In this document: positions 7,586-15,070 of the stretch, one piece after another
Layout of the letters: every line of letters begins with the position of its first letter
Numbering within the stretch: position 1 is the first letter of the stretch
Source: Candidatus Kaiserbacteria bacterium RIFCSPLOWO2_01_FULL_54_13
GTDB taxonomy: Bacteria > Patescibacteriota > Minisyncoccia > Phycocordibacterales > UBA2100
Assembly (NCBI GenBank): GCA_001781685.1
Contig: MFLZ01000014.1
Span: forward strand, 1-29,301
Length of the DNA: 29,301 bases
Direction of reading: 5' to 3'
Made by a program: the position numbers and the translations under genes
Notes under the pieces: model-generated
What the model was told of the DNA's origin: nothing
The model's database searches: none
The model's input: only the letters and a program-made list of their open reading frames with translations

Positions 7586-8785
7586 ATGCGAATCTATTTT
7601 TTCACGTCGAAGCTCAATTTCAGAACCGCGGGAGGCTCTATTGAGGAGTTCGATCTCATGATGCGGACACTGCAGAAACTTGGGAACGAGGTCGTATGCG
7701 TCACCACATTCTCAGACGGGAACAACATTTCTGACGCCCCGCCGTATACAGTCATCGAAGAGAATATAAAGCGGCGTAGCTTAGTGGGGACTTCGTGGGG
7801 GATTTACAAGCTTCTGAAGAAGTACGAGAGAAGCGCCGATTTTTTTCATGTCGACGGACACAATTTCCTCTACGGAGCCGGCGCTTATCGACGCCTCGGC
7901 GGGCGCGTCCCGGTTTCCGCGTTCTTTAATAGAGAGCTGGGATGCTTCCCGTCGGATCGCTCTTTCTTGATAGGAGCAACGGGCGACAGCACCGTGAGGA
8001 GAATCCGAAAGGGAGTCAGGTGGCTCCTCGAGAGAACGATCGGCATGTTCCTCGCGCGCGCGATCGACCTTCGCGAATTCATCAGCCCGATGTATCAGCG
8101 GATGTACGAGAAGTTTGGTCTCACATGCCGCGGCAACTGCATGGTCTTGGGTGATCCGATAGATCTCCGGAAAATAATGCGAGAGAACGGTATAACTGAG
8201 ACCTCGTACCGAGAACGGATAAAAAGAAAAGGACCCCTCACTATTTTCTTTTCGAGCCGAATGGCACCCGCGAAGGGCTTTGATCTCATTCTTGCTGGTT
8301 TTGCGCGTGTAAAAAACAAAGAGAAGTTCCGGCTTGTTTTGGGCGGAGACGGTCCCGAAGAGGGCGAGATAAGAAAGCTCGCCGCCGACCTTGGTATCTC
8401 GAATTACGTTGAATTTCCGGGGTGGATGCCAAAAAAGCGGCTGTATGAATATTACAAAACGGCTGACATCTACATTCAGGTCGGCTGGAGGCCGGAAGGC
8501 ACTTCTATCTCGCTCCTCTATGCGCTCGCGTTCGGACTGCCCTCGATCGTTCCTCGTGACAGCGGCATGGCGTGGCAGGCGGGGGAGGCAGCACTTACCG
8601 TTTCGAATGGAAACCACGACGAATTAGCCCGTGCGATCGAGCGCCTCGGGGATGAGGTCGATTTGCGCGCGAGGCTGTCCGCAGCGTGCTACACACGCCT
8701 TGCCGATGACCAGTTGAATTACGAGAGGGTGATAACCAAGTGGCTCAGGGCGATGCAAAGGATCAAGAGCGATCGCGTTTCTTGA
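7586..8785 (+). CDS. GT4-family (GT-B fold) glycosyltransferase
   Basis: A 399-residue protein from ATG 7586. The frame is open much further upstream (ATG 7544, and to 7223), but that part lies over the divergent formyltransferase and does not look like protein. The N-terminus MRIYFFTSKLNFRTAGGSIEEFDLMMRTLQKLGNEV is the usual GT-B start with a gly-rich acceptor-side loop. The C-terminal half has the GT4 donor-binding series: FFSSRMAPAKGFDLIL, LVLGGDGPEEGEIRKLA, VEFPGWMPKKRLYEYYKTADIYIQ and RPEGTSISLLYALAFGLPSIV, in which the Glu of RPEGTS corresponds to the conserved donor-binding Glu of the E-x7-E region. It would work on the cytoplasmic face, adding a sugar to a lipid-linked glycan. It forms a single-gene plus-strand unit and its last 23 bases overlap the convergent dehydrogenase gene. 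Confidence 0.9.
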   Translation: MRIYFFTSKLNFRTAGGSIEEFDLMMRTLQKLGNEVVCVTTFSDGNNISDAPPYTVIEENIKRRSLVGTSWGIYKLLKKYERSADFFHVDGHNFLYGAGAYRRLGGRVPVSAFFNRELGCFPSDRSFLIGATGDSTVRRIRKGVRWLLERTIGMFLARAIDLREFISPMYQRMYEKFGLTCRGNCMVLGDPIDLRKIMRENGITETSYRERIKRKGPLTIFFSSRMAPAKGFDLILAGFARVKNKEKFRLVLGGDGPEEGEIRKLAADLGISNYVEFPGWMPKKRLYEYYKTADIYIQVGWRPEGTSISLLYALAFGLPSIVPRDSGMAWQAGEAALTVSNGNHDELARAIERLGDEVDLRARLSAACYTRLADDQLNYERVITKWLRAMQRIKSDRVS

Positions 8786-9713
8786 GCAAGAGTGTCGGGC
8801 GCGCGATATGTTTCTTGACTGCATACCAAAGCTCCGAGAGTGCGTGCCAGCCGGAGATGTGGCGCTCGGGCCACTCAGAGAACCACTCGGGGAGCAGCGG
8901 GTATTCTCTTTCTGTATTTTGACGCTTCGCGTTGGATTCATACACGGCCGCGATGAGGGAAACACCCCGTACGCTCTTGCCGTACCATGCCGCGAACGCG
9001 CGCGTGTCTTTGGGAAGGCAGTGTCCGCCGAATGCGCGGCCATAGCGCTGGTAGCCGCGGCCGTCGAAGAGGAAGTCGATGAGCTTCGAGATTTTGGAGA
9101 TCTCTTCTTTGTTTGAAGGACGCCCGACGGTGTCGCCAAATTCATTCACGAACGCGATTCGAAGGGCGTTCCAAAGATTCGAAAAGTACTTGATGAACGA
9201 AGCTTCGCGTGGTGTGCCCTCGAACACTTTTCTTGCCTGCGGGCGCCACAGGGCGAATATCGAGGGTTCGGTGCGCGCGCCGGGCCGCGAGCCGATGACG
9301 AGAAGGTAAGGCTCAATACACTCTTCGACGGCTTTCTTTTCGTGTAAAAATTCTGGCAGGTAGTAGTCGAATTTCAACTTCTCGAGAAGATCGGGGATAA
9401 CGGTAGAGCGCAGGATGACGCCACCCTTTGCGCCTTTCAGAGAATCGAGAGCTTTTTGTATGTTCGATATATCTTGCTCGCCCTCTTCAGATACTCGGTC
9501 TCCGACGCACACGACGTACCACGTGCTCTCCGAGTCCCAGTCCCGCACATTCGCGAGTTTGACGAGTGAACCATAGACCTCCGTATGTTCTTCGTAGTGC
9601 CGCGGGGGTGCTCCCGGGTCGTAGTACGCGACATCATAGCCGAGTGTTTTTAGCGCAAGTGCGTTTGCTTGCCCGACCCAGCCGAAACCGACGATGACCA
9701 TTTTTTCGCGCAT
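8763..9713 (-). CDS. UDP-sugar dehydrogenase-like protein lacking the C-terminal domain
   Basis: A 316-residue protein from ATG 9713, chosen because homology starts at MVIVGFGWVG and an extended -10 lies just upstream; the open frame to 10208 is antisense to GtrA and not coding-like. It has the UDP-glucose/GDP-mannose dehydrogenase layout: nucleotide-binding GFGWVG (9-14), RSTVIPD (Thr104), LPEFLHE (Glu121, Glu125), IKYFSNLWNALRIAFVNE (Lys175, Asn179) and GGHCLPKDT with the nucleophile Cys232 and Asp236. These align with the catalytic set known from Streptococcus UGDH. It ends 84 residues after the Cys, and the usual third domain that binds the UDP-sugar (VAVLGLAFK-type block) is absent. Oxidation of an NDP-sugar to the uronic acid is the likely role, but the substrate mode must differ. 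Confidence 0.8.
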   Translation of the reverse strand: MREKMVIVGFGWVGQANALALKTLGYDVAYYDPGAPPRHYEEHTEVYGSLVKLANVRDWDSESTWYVVCVGDRVSEEGEQDISNIQKALDSLKGAKGGVILRSTVIPDLLEKLKFDYYLPEFLHEKKAVEECIEPYLLVIGSRPGARTEPSIFALWRPQARKVFEGTPREASFIKYFSNLWNALRIAFVNEFGDTVGRPSNKEEISKISKLIDFLFDGRGYQRYGRAFGGHCLPKDTRAFAAWYGKSVRGVSLIAAVYESNAKRQNTEREYPLLPEWFSEWPERHISGWHALSELWYAVKKHIARPTLLLKKRDRS

Positions 9714-9721
9714 TGAAAGGG

Positions 9722-9730
9722 AATATACCA
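9722..9730 (-). promoter_or_regulatory. Extended -10 promoter for the dehydrogenase-like gene
   Basis: The minus strand reads TGgTATATT, ending 8 bases before the ATG at 9713. The TG dinucleotide makes it an extended -10 that can work without a -35. Transcription would begin at or within a base or so of the start codon, which implies a leaderless mRNA. Confidence 0.55.
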
Positions 9731-9736
9731 TGGGCG

Positions 9737-9745
9737 TGCTACGAT
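9737..9745 (+). promoter_or_regulatory. Extended -10 promoter for gtrA
   Basis: TGcTACGAT ends 7 bases before the ATG at 9753. Because the hexamer overlaps the earlier in-frame ATG at 9744, 9753 is the better start. It lies back to back with the minus-strand promoter at 9722-9730, with 6 bases between the two elements. Confidence 0.55.
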
Positions 9746-9752
9746 GACGATC

Positions 9753-10157
9753 ATGCAGTTTCTCGCGACTTGGTTCAGTGCGGACACCGTGAGGATTGTT
9801 CGCTTCCTGATTTCGGGCGGGACGGCGGCTGCCACTAATCTCTCGATTCTTTATGTGCTCACGGAATTTTTCGGGGTGTGGTACCTCTTTTCCTCTGTCA
9901 TCGCGGTCTCCTTCGCCTGGGTCGTAAGCTTTACCCTGCAGAAATTCTGGACGTTCGAGAATCGCTCTCTCGAAAGAGTCCATGTGCAAGCGCCGCTCCA
10001 CCTCACCGTTTCGCTGGCAAGCATCGTCGTCAACACGGCGGCGCTTTTTGTGTTCGTCGAGTACCTGCACGTCTGGTACTTCACAGCTCAAGTAGTCGTT
10101 GGCGTTTTGATAGCGTTCGTTAATTATTTTGTGTACAAACGCTATATTTTTATCTGA
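9753..10157 (+). CDS. GtrA-family membrane protein (putative polyprenyl-phosphate-sugar flippase)
   Basis: A 134-residue, four-helix membrane protein (137 residues if ATG 9744 is used). GtrA hallmarks are RFLISGGTAAATNLSILYVLTE in the first helix, FTLQKFWTFEN in the loop after helix 2 and a C-terminal NYFVYKRYIFI. Members such as GtrA of Shigella phages are thought to flip undecaprenyl-phosphate-glucose; others, such as Rv3789, work near arabinan synthesis. The next gene is a DPM1-like polyprenyl-phosphate glycosyltransferase, the classic partner that makes the lipid-linked sugar, and a large GT-C-like protein closes the unit. The trio probably forms a synthesise-flip-transfer module at the cytoplasmic membrane. 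Confidence 0.93.
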   Translation: MQFLATWFSADTVRIVRFLISGGTAAATNLSILYVLTEFFGVWYLFSSVIAVSFAWVVSFTLQKFWTFENRSLERVHVQAPLHLTVSLASIVVNTAALFVFVEYLHVWYFTAQVVVGVLIAFVNYFVYKRYIFI

Positions 10158-10169
10158 GAGAGAGCAGTG

Positions 10170-10175
10170 TATGAT
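10170..10175 (+). promoter_or_regulatory. -10 element before the DPM1-like gene
   Basis: TATGAT (5 of 6 matches) lies in the 25-base gap after gtrA and ends exactly 7 bases before the ATG at 10183, the same spacing as at 9753, 19594, 26649 and 27492. It may be an internal leaderless promoter. Confidence 0.45.
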
Positions 10176-10182
10176 GCCGTGA

Positions 10183-10893
10183 ATGCGGCCCACCATACTC
10201 GTTCCCACCTACAATGAGCGGGACAATATGCCTCTTCTTATTCCTGAAATCTTCCGCGTGGTGCCCGACGTTCGCATCGTTGTCGTAGATGACAATTCTC
10301 CCGATGGCACAGGCGACGTTGTCCGGTCGCTCACCGCGCAGTATCCTCGCCTCTCGCTTTTCTCGAGGCCAAGGAAAGAGGGCCTCGGAGCTGCCTACAA
10401 AGATGCCTTGAGACACGCGCTCGCGACGCAAGAGGCCGACCCAATCATACTCATGGACGCAGATGGCTCACACGGTGTCCAGTATTTGCCGCAGATTATC
10501 GCTGCAAGCCGCGCCCATGACCTTGTCGTCGGTTCGCGCTACGTGGAGGGTGGCGGAATCGAGCGATGGGAATGGTGGCGCTACCTCTTGTCGCGTTTGG
10601 GGAATGTCTACGCGCGTTTCCTGACAGGGCTTTCTCTCAAGGATCTCACATCCGGCTTCGTCTGCATTCGCGCTCCTAGTTTGCGCGAGGTCGATCTATC
10701 GCGCATGGAAGCATCAGGATACGCGTTCCAGATCGACCTCAAGTACCGTCTCATCGCGGCGGGCGCTCGAGCGAGAGAGGTTCCGATTATCTTTCAGGCG
10801 CGCAGGGGAGGCGAGTCGAAGATGTCGCACCATATTATCACTGAGGGGTTACGTGTTCCGCTGAAAATTTTCCTCGAGCGCCTATTTACATGA
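10183..10893 (+). CDS. Polyprenyl-phosphate glycosyltransferase, DPM1-like (GT2)
   Basis: A 236-residue GT2 protein closely following the dolichol-phosphate-mannose synthase pattern: ILVPTYNERDN (5-15), VVVDDNSPDGTGDVV (33-47), MDADGSHG (91-98; the metal-binding DAD), VVGSRYVEGGGIE, LKDLTSGFVCIRA, ASGYAFQIDLKYRLIAAG and FQARRGGESKM. These match the DPM1/Ppm1 class, which transfers mannose or a related sugar from the NDP-sugar to a polyprenyl phosphate. There are no membrane helices at the C-terminus, unlike the GtrB type, so it would be a peripheral enzyme relying on the neighbouring GtrA protein. It overlaps the following methyltransferase by 4 bases (ATGA). Confidence 0.93.
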   Translation: MRPTILVPTYNERDNMPLLIPEIFRVVPDVRIVVVDDNSPDGTGDVVRSLTAQYPRLSLFSRPRKEGLGAAYKDALRHALATQEADPIILMDADGSHGVQYLPQIIAASRAHDLVVGSRYVEGGGIERWEWWRYLLSRLGNVYARFLTGLSLKDLTSGFVCIRAPSLREVDLSRMEASGYAFQIDLKYRLIAAGARAREVPIIFQARRGGESKMSHHIITEGLRVPLKIFLERLFT

Positions 10894-11744
10894 GAATCGT
10901 GTGCCACGTTTGCGGAGAGGAAACAAAACGCTATGGTGAGAAAAACAGCCACTTTATCTATCGCTGCCGCTCGTGCGAACTTCTTTTCGTCTTCCCACTG
11001 CCGGCTTCTACCTCTGAGATTTACGGGAAGGATTATTTCGAAGGGGCAGGAGGAGGATTCGGCTATGTTGATTATGATGAAGACAAGGAGCCGATGGTGC
11101 CCGCGTTCAAGAAATATCTCGCGTTGATACAAGAGGCTCTGAGTGGAAAGGGGAGACTTCTCGATGTCGGCGCGGCGACAGGCTTCTTTGTCAGACTCGC
11201 GCGCGATGCGGGATTTGAGGCGACTGGTGTGGAATTGTCGGACCACGCGGCGTCCCTTGGGCGCTCACGCGGGCTCGACATCAAGACCGGCACGCTCAAA
11301 GATGTGCACGGCACGTTCGATTGCGTTACGATGCTAGATGTAATCGAACACGTCGCGGACCCGCGTGCCGATATAGATCGCGCGCACGCGCTTCTCTCGC
11401 CTGGCGGAATACTGGTAATAAACACGCCCGATGCAGGAAGCTTCGTCGCGCGTGCGATGGGCCTCAAGTGGCACCTCGTCGTTCCGCCCGAGCACCTCTA
11501 CTATTTCAGTCGCTCGAATATCCGGCAGCTTCTTGAGAGTGAGGGTTTTGAAGTTGTCCTCAATACGACTATCGGTAAGGCATTCACACTCCCGTACGTT
11601 CTTAAGACGCTCCATAAATGGACGAAACTTGCCATCTTTGATCGGCTTGCTTCTCTAGTCGCACGCTCATCTCTCGCGCGTTTCTCGATACCACTAAACC
11701 TTCGGGACAATATGTTCATTCTTGCCCGCAAAGTTGGAGCGTAG
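10890..11744 (+). CDS. Class-I SAM methyltransferase with N-terminal zinc ribbon
   Basis: A 284-residue protein. The N-terminus carries a zinc-ribbon pattern (Cys5-x2-Cys8 and Cys26-x2-Cys29), followed by YGKDYFEGAGGG and a class-I SAM domain with LLDVGAATGFF (90-100, motif I), VELSDHAASLGRSRG (motif II area), FDCVTMLDVIEHVADP and LLSPGGILVINTPD. This is the Methyltransf_23-like group common in polysaccharide loci, which methylates glycan hydroxyls or lipid-linked intermediates. The acceptor is unknown. The start codon overlaps the stop of the DPM1-like gene, and the next gene starts 4 bases after its stop, so it is part of the GtrA block. Confidence 0.87.
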   Translation: MRIVCHVCGEETKRYGEKNSHFIYRCRSCELLFVFPLPASTSEIYGKDYFEGAGGGFGYVDYDEDKEPMVPAFKKYLALIQEALSGKGRLLDVGAATGFFVRLARDAGFEATGVELSDHAASLGRSRGLDIKTGTLKDVHGTFDCVTMLDVIEHVADPRADIDRAHALLSPGGILVINTPDAGSFVARAMGLKWHLVVPPEHLYYFSRSNIRQLLESEGFEVVLNTTIGKAFTLPYVLKTLHKWTKLAIFDRLASLVARSSLARFSIPLNLRDNMFILARKVGA

Positions 11745-11748
11745 CGCT

Positions 11749-13509
11749 ATGGACTGGTCTCTCGTTGAAAAACAGAAGTGGTTGCTCGCATCTCTTGCAA
11801 TCGTCTTTTTTCTTTCGCTCTCGCCTGTCTTTCAGATACTCCTCTCTGGAGTCGGGTGGCAGGGTATGCCGCATGCCGACAACTACTACAGCGCGCGGAT
11901 GAGAGAGGTCGCCGACGGGTACCCGCTTCTCGGCAATCCGCACTTCTTCGAGCATCGGGAAGAAATTGCGCCGGCGTTTTTTGTGCCCGATGTCGTCTCC
12001 GCGCTTCCGATTGTAGCCGGATTGCCGCTTTCGATAACACATCTCGTCAATTTCACGCTCTGGTCTCTCGTCTTCGCGCTTCTCCTATTTGCGCTTCTTC
12101 GGCGTCTCGGACTCTCCTTTGCATGGAGCGCGATTGCTGCGGCACTCTCTTACGTGCAGATGTATTTTCAGATCGCGCGACCCGTTTCGATGCAGCTCGT
12201 GCACCCGGTCTTCATCCTCTTTCTTATTGCCTTCTTCGTGTGGTTGGAGAATCCGAAGCGCACGCGCGCCGCGCTCTATCTCGCTCTCGCGACAGCGCTC
12301 ACCTTTTACACGTATCAGTACCTGTGGCAGCTCGTTGTTGTTTTCTTAGGACTCGTTGCCCTCTATCTTTTGTTGCAACGCGACTGGGAGCGACTCGCTC
12401 CGTATTTCCGCGCAGGAATCTACACAACGCTGTTCATGGTTCCAGCCGGTGTTCTCACATTCCTGCAGCTCACGCATCCGTTCTATCTTGAGACGATGCT
12501 TCGCGTGGGCTTGGGTTACACGCACTTGCCTTCGGGGGAGGTATTCCTGATGGGGGCGCACATACTGCCCCTTGTCCTCCTCGCACTTCTTTCGATTCGA
12601 TGGGTGCTTCCACAAATCGCTGTGCGGGAGAAATCTTTGCTTTTGCTCCTCGTGCTTTTTGGGACAGCGCTCGTCATAACCTCGGCAAGCAATGTAGTCA
12701 CAGGCCTCGATCTTGAGACCGCTTCGCACATTACGCGTCTTGCCTCTCTGTGGCTCATCATTGCCACCGCTACCGCGCTCTACTACCTCTTCCGCGCACG
12801 CGAGCGGCTTTTTGCCCTCGAACGCTGGAAAAAACTATGCATCAGTTTACTAGTGCTCCTCACGTTCGTCACGAACCTCACGTACACACCCGACCTTAGG
12901 GGTATGTTTGGGACGAAGGAGCAGATCGTGGCACTTCAAGACATCGCGGGGCTTGTACCTGCTCTCGAGTGGCTTGATGAACATGAACAAGAACCAATAG
13001 TTGTGTGGGCAGATCCAAGATCCAAACTCGCCGTGTACGTCCCCATATATACGAAACACTACGTGCTCTTCGAGGCGACAGGCATGCTGAATCTCGTTTC
13101 TGATGACGAAGTGCAGGAGCGCTATCTCGCGGCCTCGAGCCTCTCCGATCTTACCCGCGAGAAAATAGCTCAAGACGTATGGTATTTTGCGGGGGCAGGA
13201 TACGCCAAGGATACGCCGAACACGCGGAACAGGAGCGTCAAATACTGCCGGATGCTTCGTCTTGAGTTGTTCGGATACGCGTGCGGCGAATTGACCGATT
13301 CGCAGCGACTGTATGCGCCGCTCTACGCGCAGATGTGGGAGCGCTATATAAGTGAGGTACTGCCGCGTCTGGAAGATACGCTAGAGAAATATAGAGTTTC
13401 GTACGTCGTGAAGGACAGACTACGCGATACTGATTTTAATCCCGAGCGTCTAAAGAATGCCGAGCTCGTATACCAAGACGAACGCGTTCTCCTCTACAGA
13501 CTCAATTGA
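11749..13509 (+). CDS. Large GT-C-like membrane protein with C-terminal soluble tail
   Basis: A 586-residue protein from ATG 11749 (an earlier in-frame ATG at 11722 lies inside the previous gene). One helix at about 11-32 is followed by a first loop with HADNYYSARMREVADGYPLLG (Asp44), which resembles the acidic first-loop motif of GT-C glycosyltransferases. About ten further hydrophobic segments follow up to about residue 385. The last ~180 residues are soluble and probably extracytoplasmic, ending in YRVSYVVKDRL and RVLLYRL. A similar ending is found in the 19594 protein, so the two are probably distant paralogues. It would use the polyprenyl-linked sugar made and flipped by the two genes upstream. 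I do not recognise the exact family, and assignment as a glycosyltransferase is by topology, motif and context. Confidence 0.7.
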   Translation: MDWSLVEKQKWLLASLAIVFFLSLSPVFQILLSGVGWQGMPHADNYYSARMREVADGYPLLGNPHFFEHREEIAPAFFVPDVVSALPIVAGLPLSITHLVNFTLWSLVFALLLFALLRRLGLSFAWSAIAAALSYVQMYFQIARPVSMQLVHPVFILFLIAFFVWLENPKRTRAALYLALATALTFYTYQYLWQLVVVFLGLVALYLLLQRDWERLAPYFRAGIYTTLFMVPAGVLTFLQLTHPFYLETMLRVGLGYTHLPSGEVFLMGAHILPLVLLALLSIRWVLPQIAVREKSLLLLLVLFGTALVITSASNVVTGLDLETASHITRLASLWLIIATATALYYLFRARERLFALERWKKLCISLLVLLTFVTNLTYTPDLRGMFGTKEQIVALQDIAGLVPALEWLDEHEQEPIVVWADPRSKLAVYVPIYTKHYVLFEATGMLNLVSDDEVQERYLAASSLSDLTREKIAQDVWYFAGAGYAKDTPNTRNRSVKYCRMLRLELFGYACGELTDSQRLYAPLYAQMWERYISEVLPRLEDTLEKYRVSYVVKDRLRDTDFNPERLKNAELVYQDERVLLYRLN

Positions 13510-13511
13510 TT

Positions 13512-14195
13512 TTACGGTGCCGACCAGATTCCAAGAACCGATTTTCCGACCCGGTGTCCAAGCAGGGGATCTATTTGTTTCGAAATGGGAACGAAAAGTA
13601 CGTCCCATGCTCGGATTTGCGCAAGCGTGGGCATCGTCTGTCGCAAGAAGAGCTTATTTCCGATTGAGGCGAGTAGTCCGACAGAATCGAGGTAGATTAG
13701 CTTTTCTAGCCTGAGAGATGGAGGTGCCGTGTCTCTAAGAGTTCTCTTTGTGTAGCGGCGGACGTGGCCAACCGCCTTGTCGAAGGGGGAATAGAGCCAT
13801 TGGTGCGCCGGAACCAAGACAATGAGCGTGCCTCCCGGTTTGAGGTGCTCGGCGGCGCGTTGCATCTCGTGGCTGTCGTCTTTGATGTGCTCGAGAACGT
13901 CAATATAAAAAACCACATCGAACTTCTCTTTGATGTCTGAAATTGTTCCTGCGACGAATTCGTGTCTTCGGGAACTTGGGACGCGCGCTCGGGCCTCGCG
14001 GAGAAGCTCAGGGTCTGGTTCGAGGCACACCCATCTTTGGAAGTCGGTGTCCAAGAAAAGCCGGGTATTGGCGCCGATCCCGGCTCCGACCTCAAGCACG
14101 TCGCCATGCATATAGGGTTTTATGATCCTTGACCAGTACCATTTCCAGCGGACTGCCTTTTGGAATAGAAACAATTCCTCGCCGATGTACTTCAT
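13512..14195 (-). CDS. Class-I SAM methyltransferase
   Basis: A 227-residue class-I methyltransferase from ATG 14195. SAM-binding motif I is DVLEVGAGIGANTRLF (32-47), followed by VCLEPDPELLREARAR, FDVVFYIDVLEHIKDD (92-107) and LKPGGTLIVLVPAHQWLYSPFDKAVGHVRRY. The latter block is typical of a small group found in surface-glycan clusters and next to GT2 genes. There is no zinc ribbon and no membrane segment. It is the last gene of a six-gene minus-strand unit, with its start overlapping the stop of the oxidoreductase by 4 bases. The stop lies 2 bases from the stop of the convergent plus-strand gene, leaving no space for a terminator. The acceptor is unknown. Confidence 0.88.
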   Translation of the reverse strand: MKYIGEELFLFQKAVRWKWYWSRIIKPYMHGDVLEVGAGIGANTRLFLDTDFQRWVCLEPDPELLREARARVPSSRRHEFVAGTISDIKEKFDVVFYIDVLEHIKDDSHEMQRAAEHLKPGGTLIVLVPAHQWLYSPFDKAVGHVRRYTKRTLRDTAPPSLRLEKLIYLDSVGLLASIGNKLFLRQTMPTLAQIRAWDVLFVPISKQIDPLLGHRVGKSVLGIWSAP

Positions 14196-15070
14196 AATTG
14201 TTGTTCAATGTTGGCCAACAATTCTGTTACGCGAACGCCTGTTTCCATGTCCGAAGTTATCTGTCCTTCACCCTTGATTGCTCTGACAAACTCCTCAAGT
14301 TCGACCTCGAGTGGAGACCGTGCGTCGTATTCCGGAAAAGAAATCGCTGTATTTCTGCGCTCGAGTCTGACTTTCTGTTTTTTCTTCGTGTCGTCCAACG
14401 TAATCGTGCCATTCTCCCCCTCGATCGCGAGCTCCCGTTTTTTCTCATCACCGGTCCACGCAATGTCTATCTCTGCTGTCAGGCTGCTTTCGTAGCGTAT
14501 GGAGAACTGAACGTGTTCGGGAGAATCCGATGCTGATATTTTGGCAATGGGCTCATGAATGAGGTCTAACAGGAGTGATGCAGGGTGTGGTCCCCAATCC
14601 CACAAAACGGAGACATCCTTGCGCGGCGGACTGACCGCACCCTTGAATGAGATTTTTCGCAGTCGTCCAAGCGTTCGCAGCTCACTCTTGAGACATCGAT
14701 ATGCAGGGTTGTAGAGCCAGAGATGCCCTACGAGCACCTTTGACCGGCCTTTCCGCCACAGATTTGCGAGCTCGCGCGCTTCCGCTGCCGACGTTGTGAG
14801 CGGCTTTTCGATGAGCAGGTTATAGCCTCGCGCGAGGAGTTGCTTTGCGAGCGCGTAGTGTGTCTTTGCGGGCGTTGCGAGTATCACGCCGCCGATGTCT
14901 CGCGGGAGCTCCGCGATGTCTGTCGAGACCCGGTATTCGGATGCGTAGGGTGCTGCAGATTTCGCATGTGCAGCAACAATATGTTTGATCTGAGCGCCAG
15001 CGATTCTCTTTGCCGTAGCCAGGTAGTTGCGGCCCCACGCTCCGGCGCCAACGAGGGCGAGCGTAACCAT
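14192..15070 (-). CDS. Gfo/Idh/MocA-family NAD(P)-dependent sugar oxidoreductase
   Basis: A 292-residue protein starting at ATG 15070. The Rossmann motif LVGAGAWGRNY is at 6-16, GVILATPAKTHYALAKQLLARG covers about 61-82, and the family signature LIEKPLTTSAAEA has the catalytic Lys89. VLVGHLWLYNPAYRCLK and the later WDWGPHPASLLLDL (probably containing the second catalytic His) follow. Members oxidise or reduce sugar hydroxyl or keto groups, often at C3 of nucleotide sugars. At 292 residues it is at the short end for the family. The gene overlaps the SDR stop upstream by 1 base and the methyltransferase start downstream by 4 bases, so it is tightly coupled to both. Confidence 0.9.
   Translation of the reverse strand: MVTLALVGAGAWGRNYLATAKRIAGAQIKHIVAAHAKSAAPYASEYRVSTDIAELPRDIGGVILATPAKTHYALAKQLLARGYNLLIEKPLTTSAAEARELANLWRKGRSKVLVGHLWLYNPAYRCLKSELRTLGRLRKISFKGAVSPPRKDVSVLWDWGPHPASLLLDLIHEPIAKISASDSPEHVQFSIRYESSLTAEIDIAWTGDEKKRELAIEGENGTITLDDTKKKQKVRLERRNTAISFPEYDARSPLEVELEEFVRAIKGEGQITSDMETGVRVTELLANIEQQL

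Noticed and set aside
7781..8617. Minus-strand open frame of 278 codons over the GT4 gene
   Set aside because: Antisense shadow with no recognisable domain; the plus-strand frame has complete GT4 motifs.
9714..10208. Long N-terminal extension of the dehydrogenase-like open frame
   Set aside because: It is antisense to the clear GtrA gene and has no recognisable protein character; MVIVGFGWVG starts at 9713/9701.
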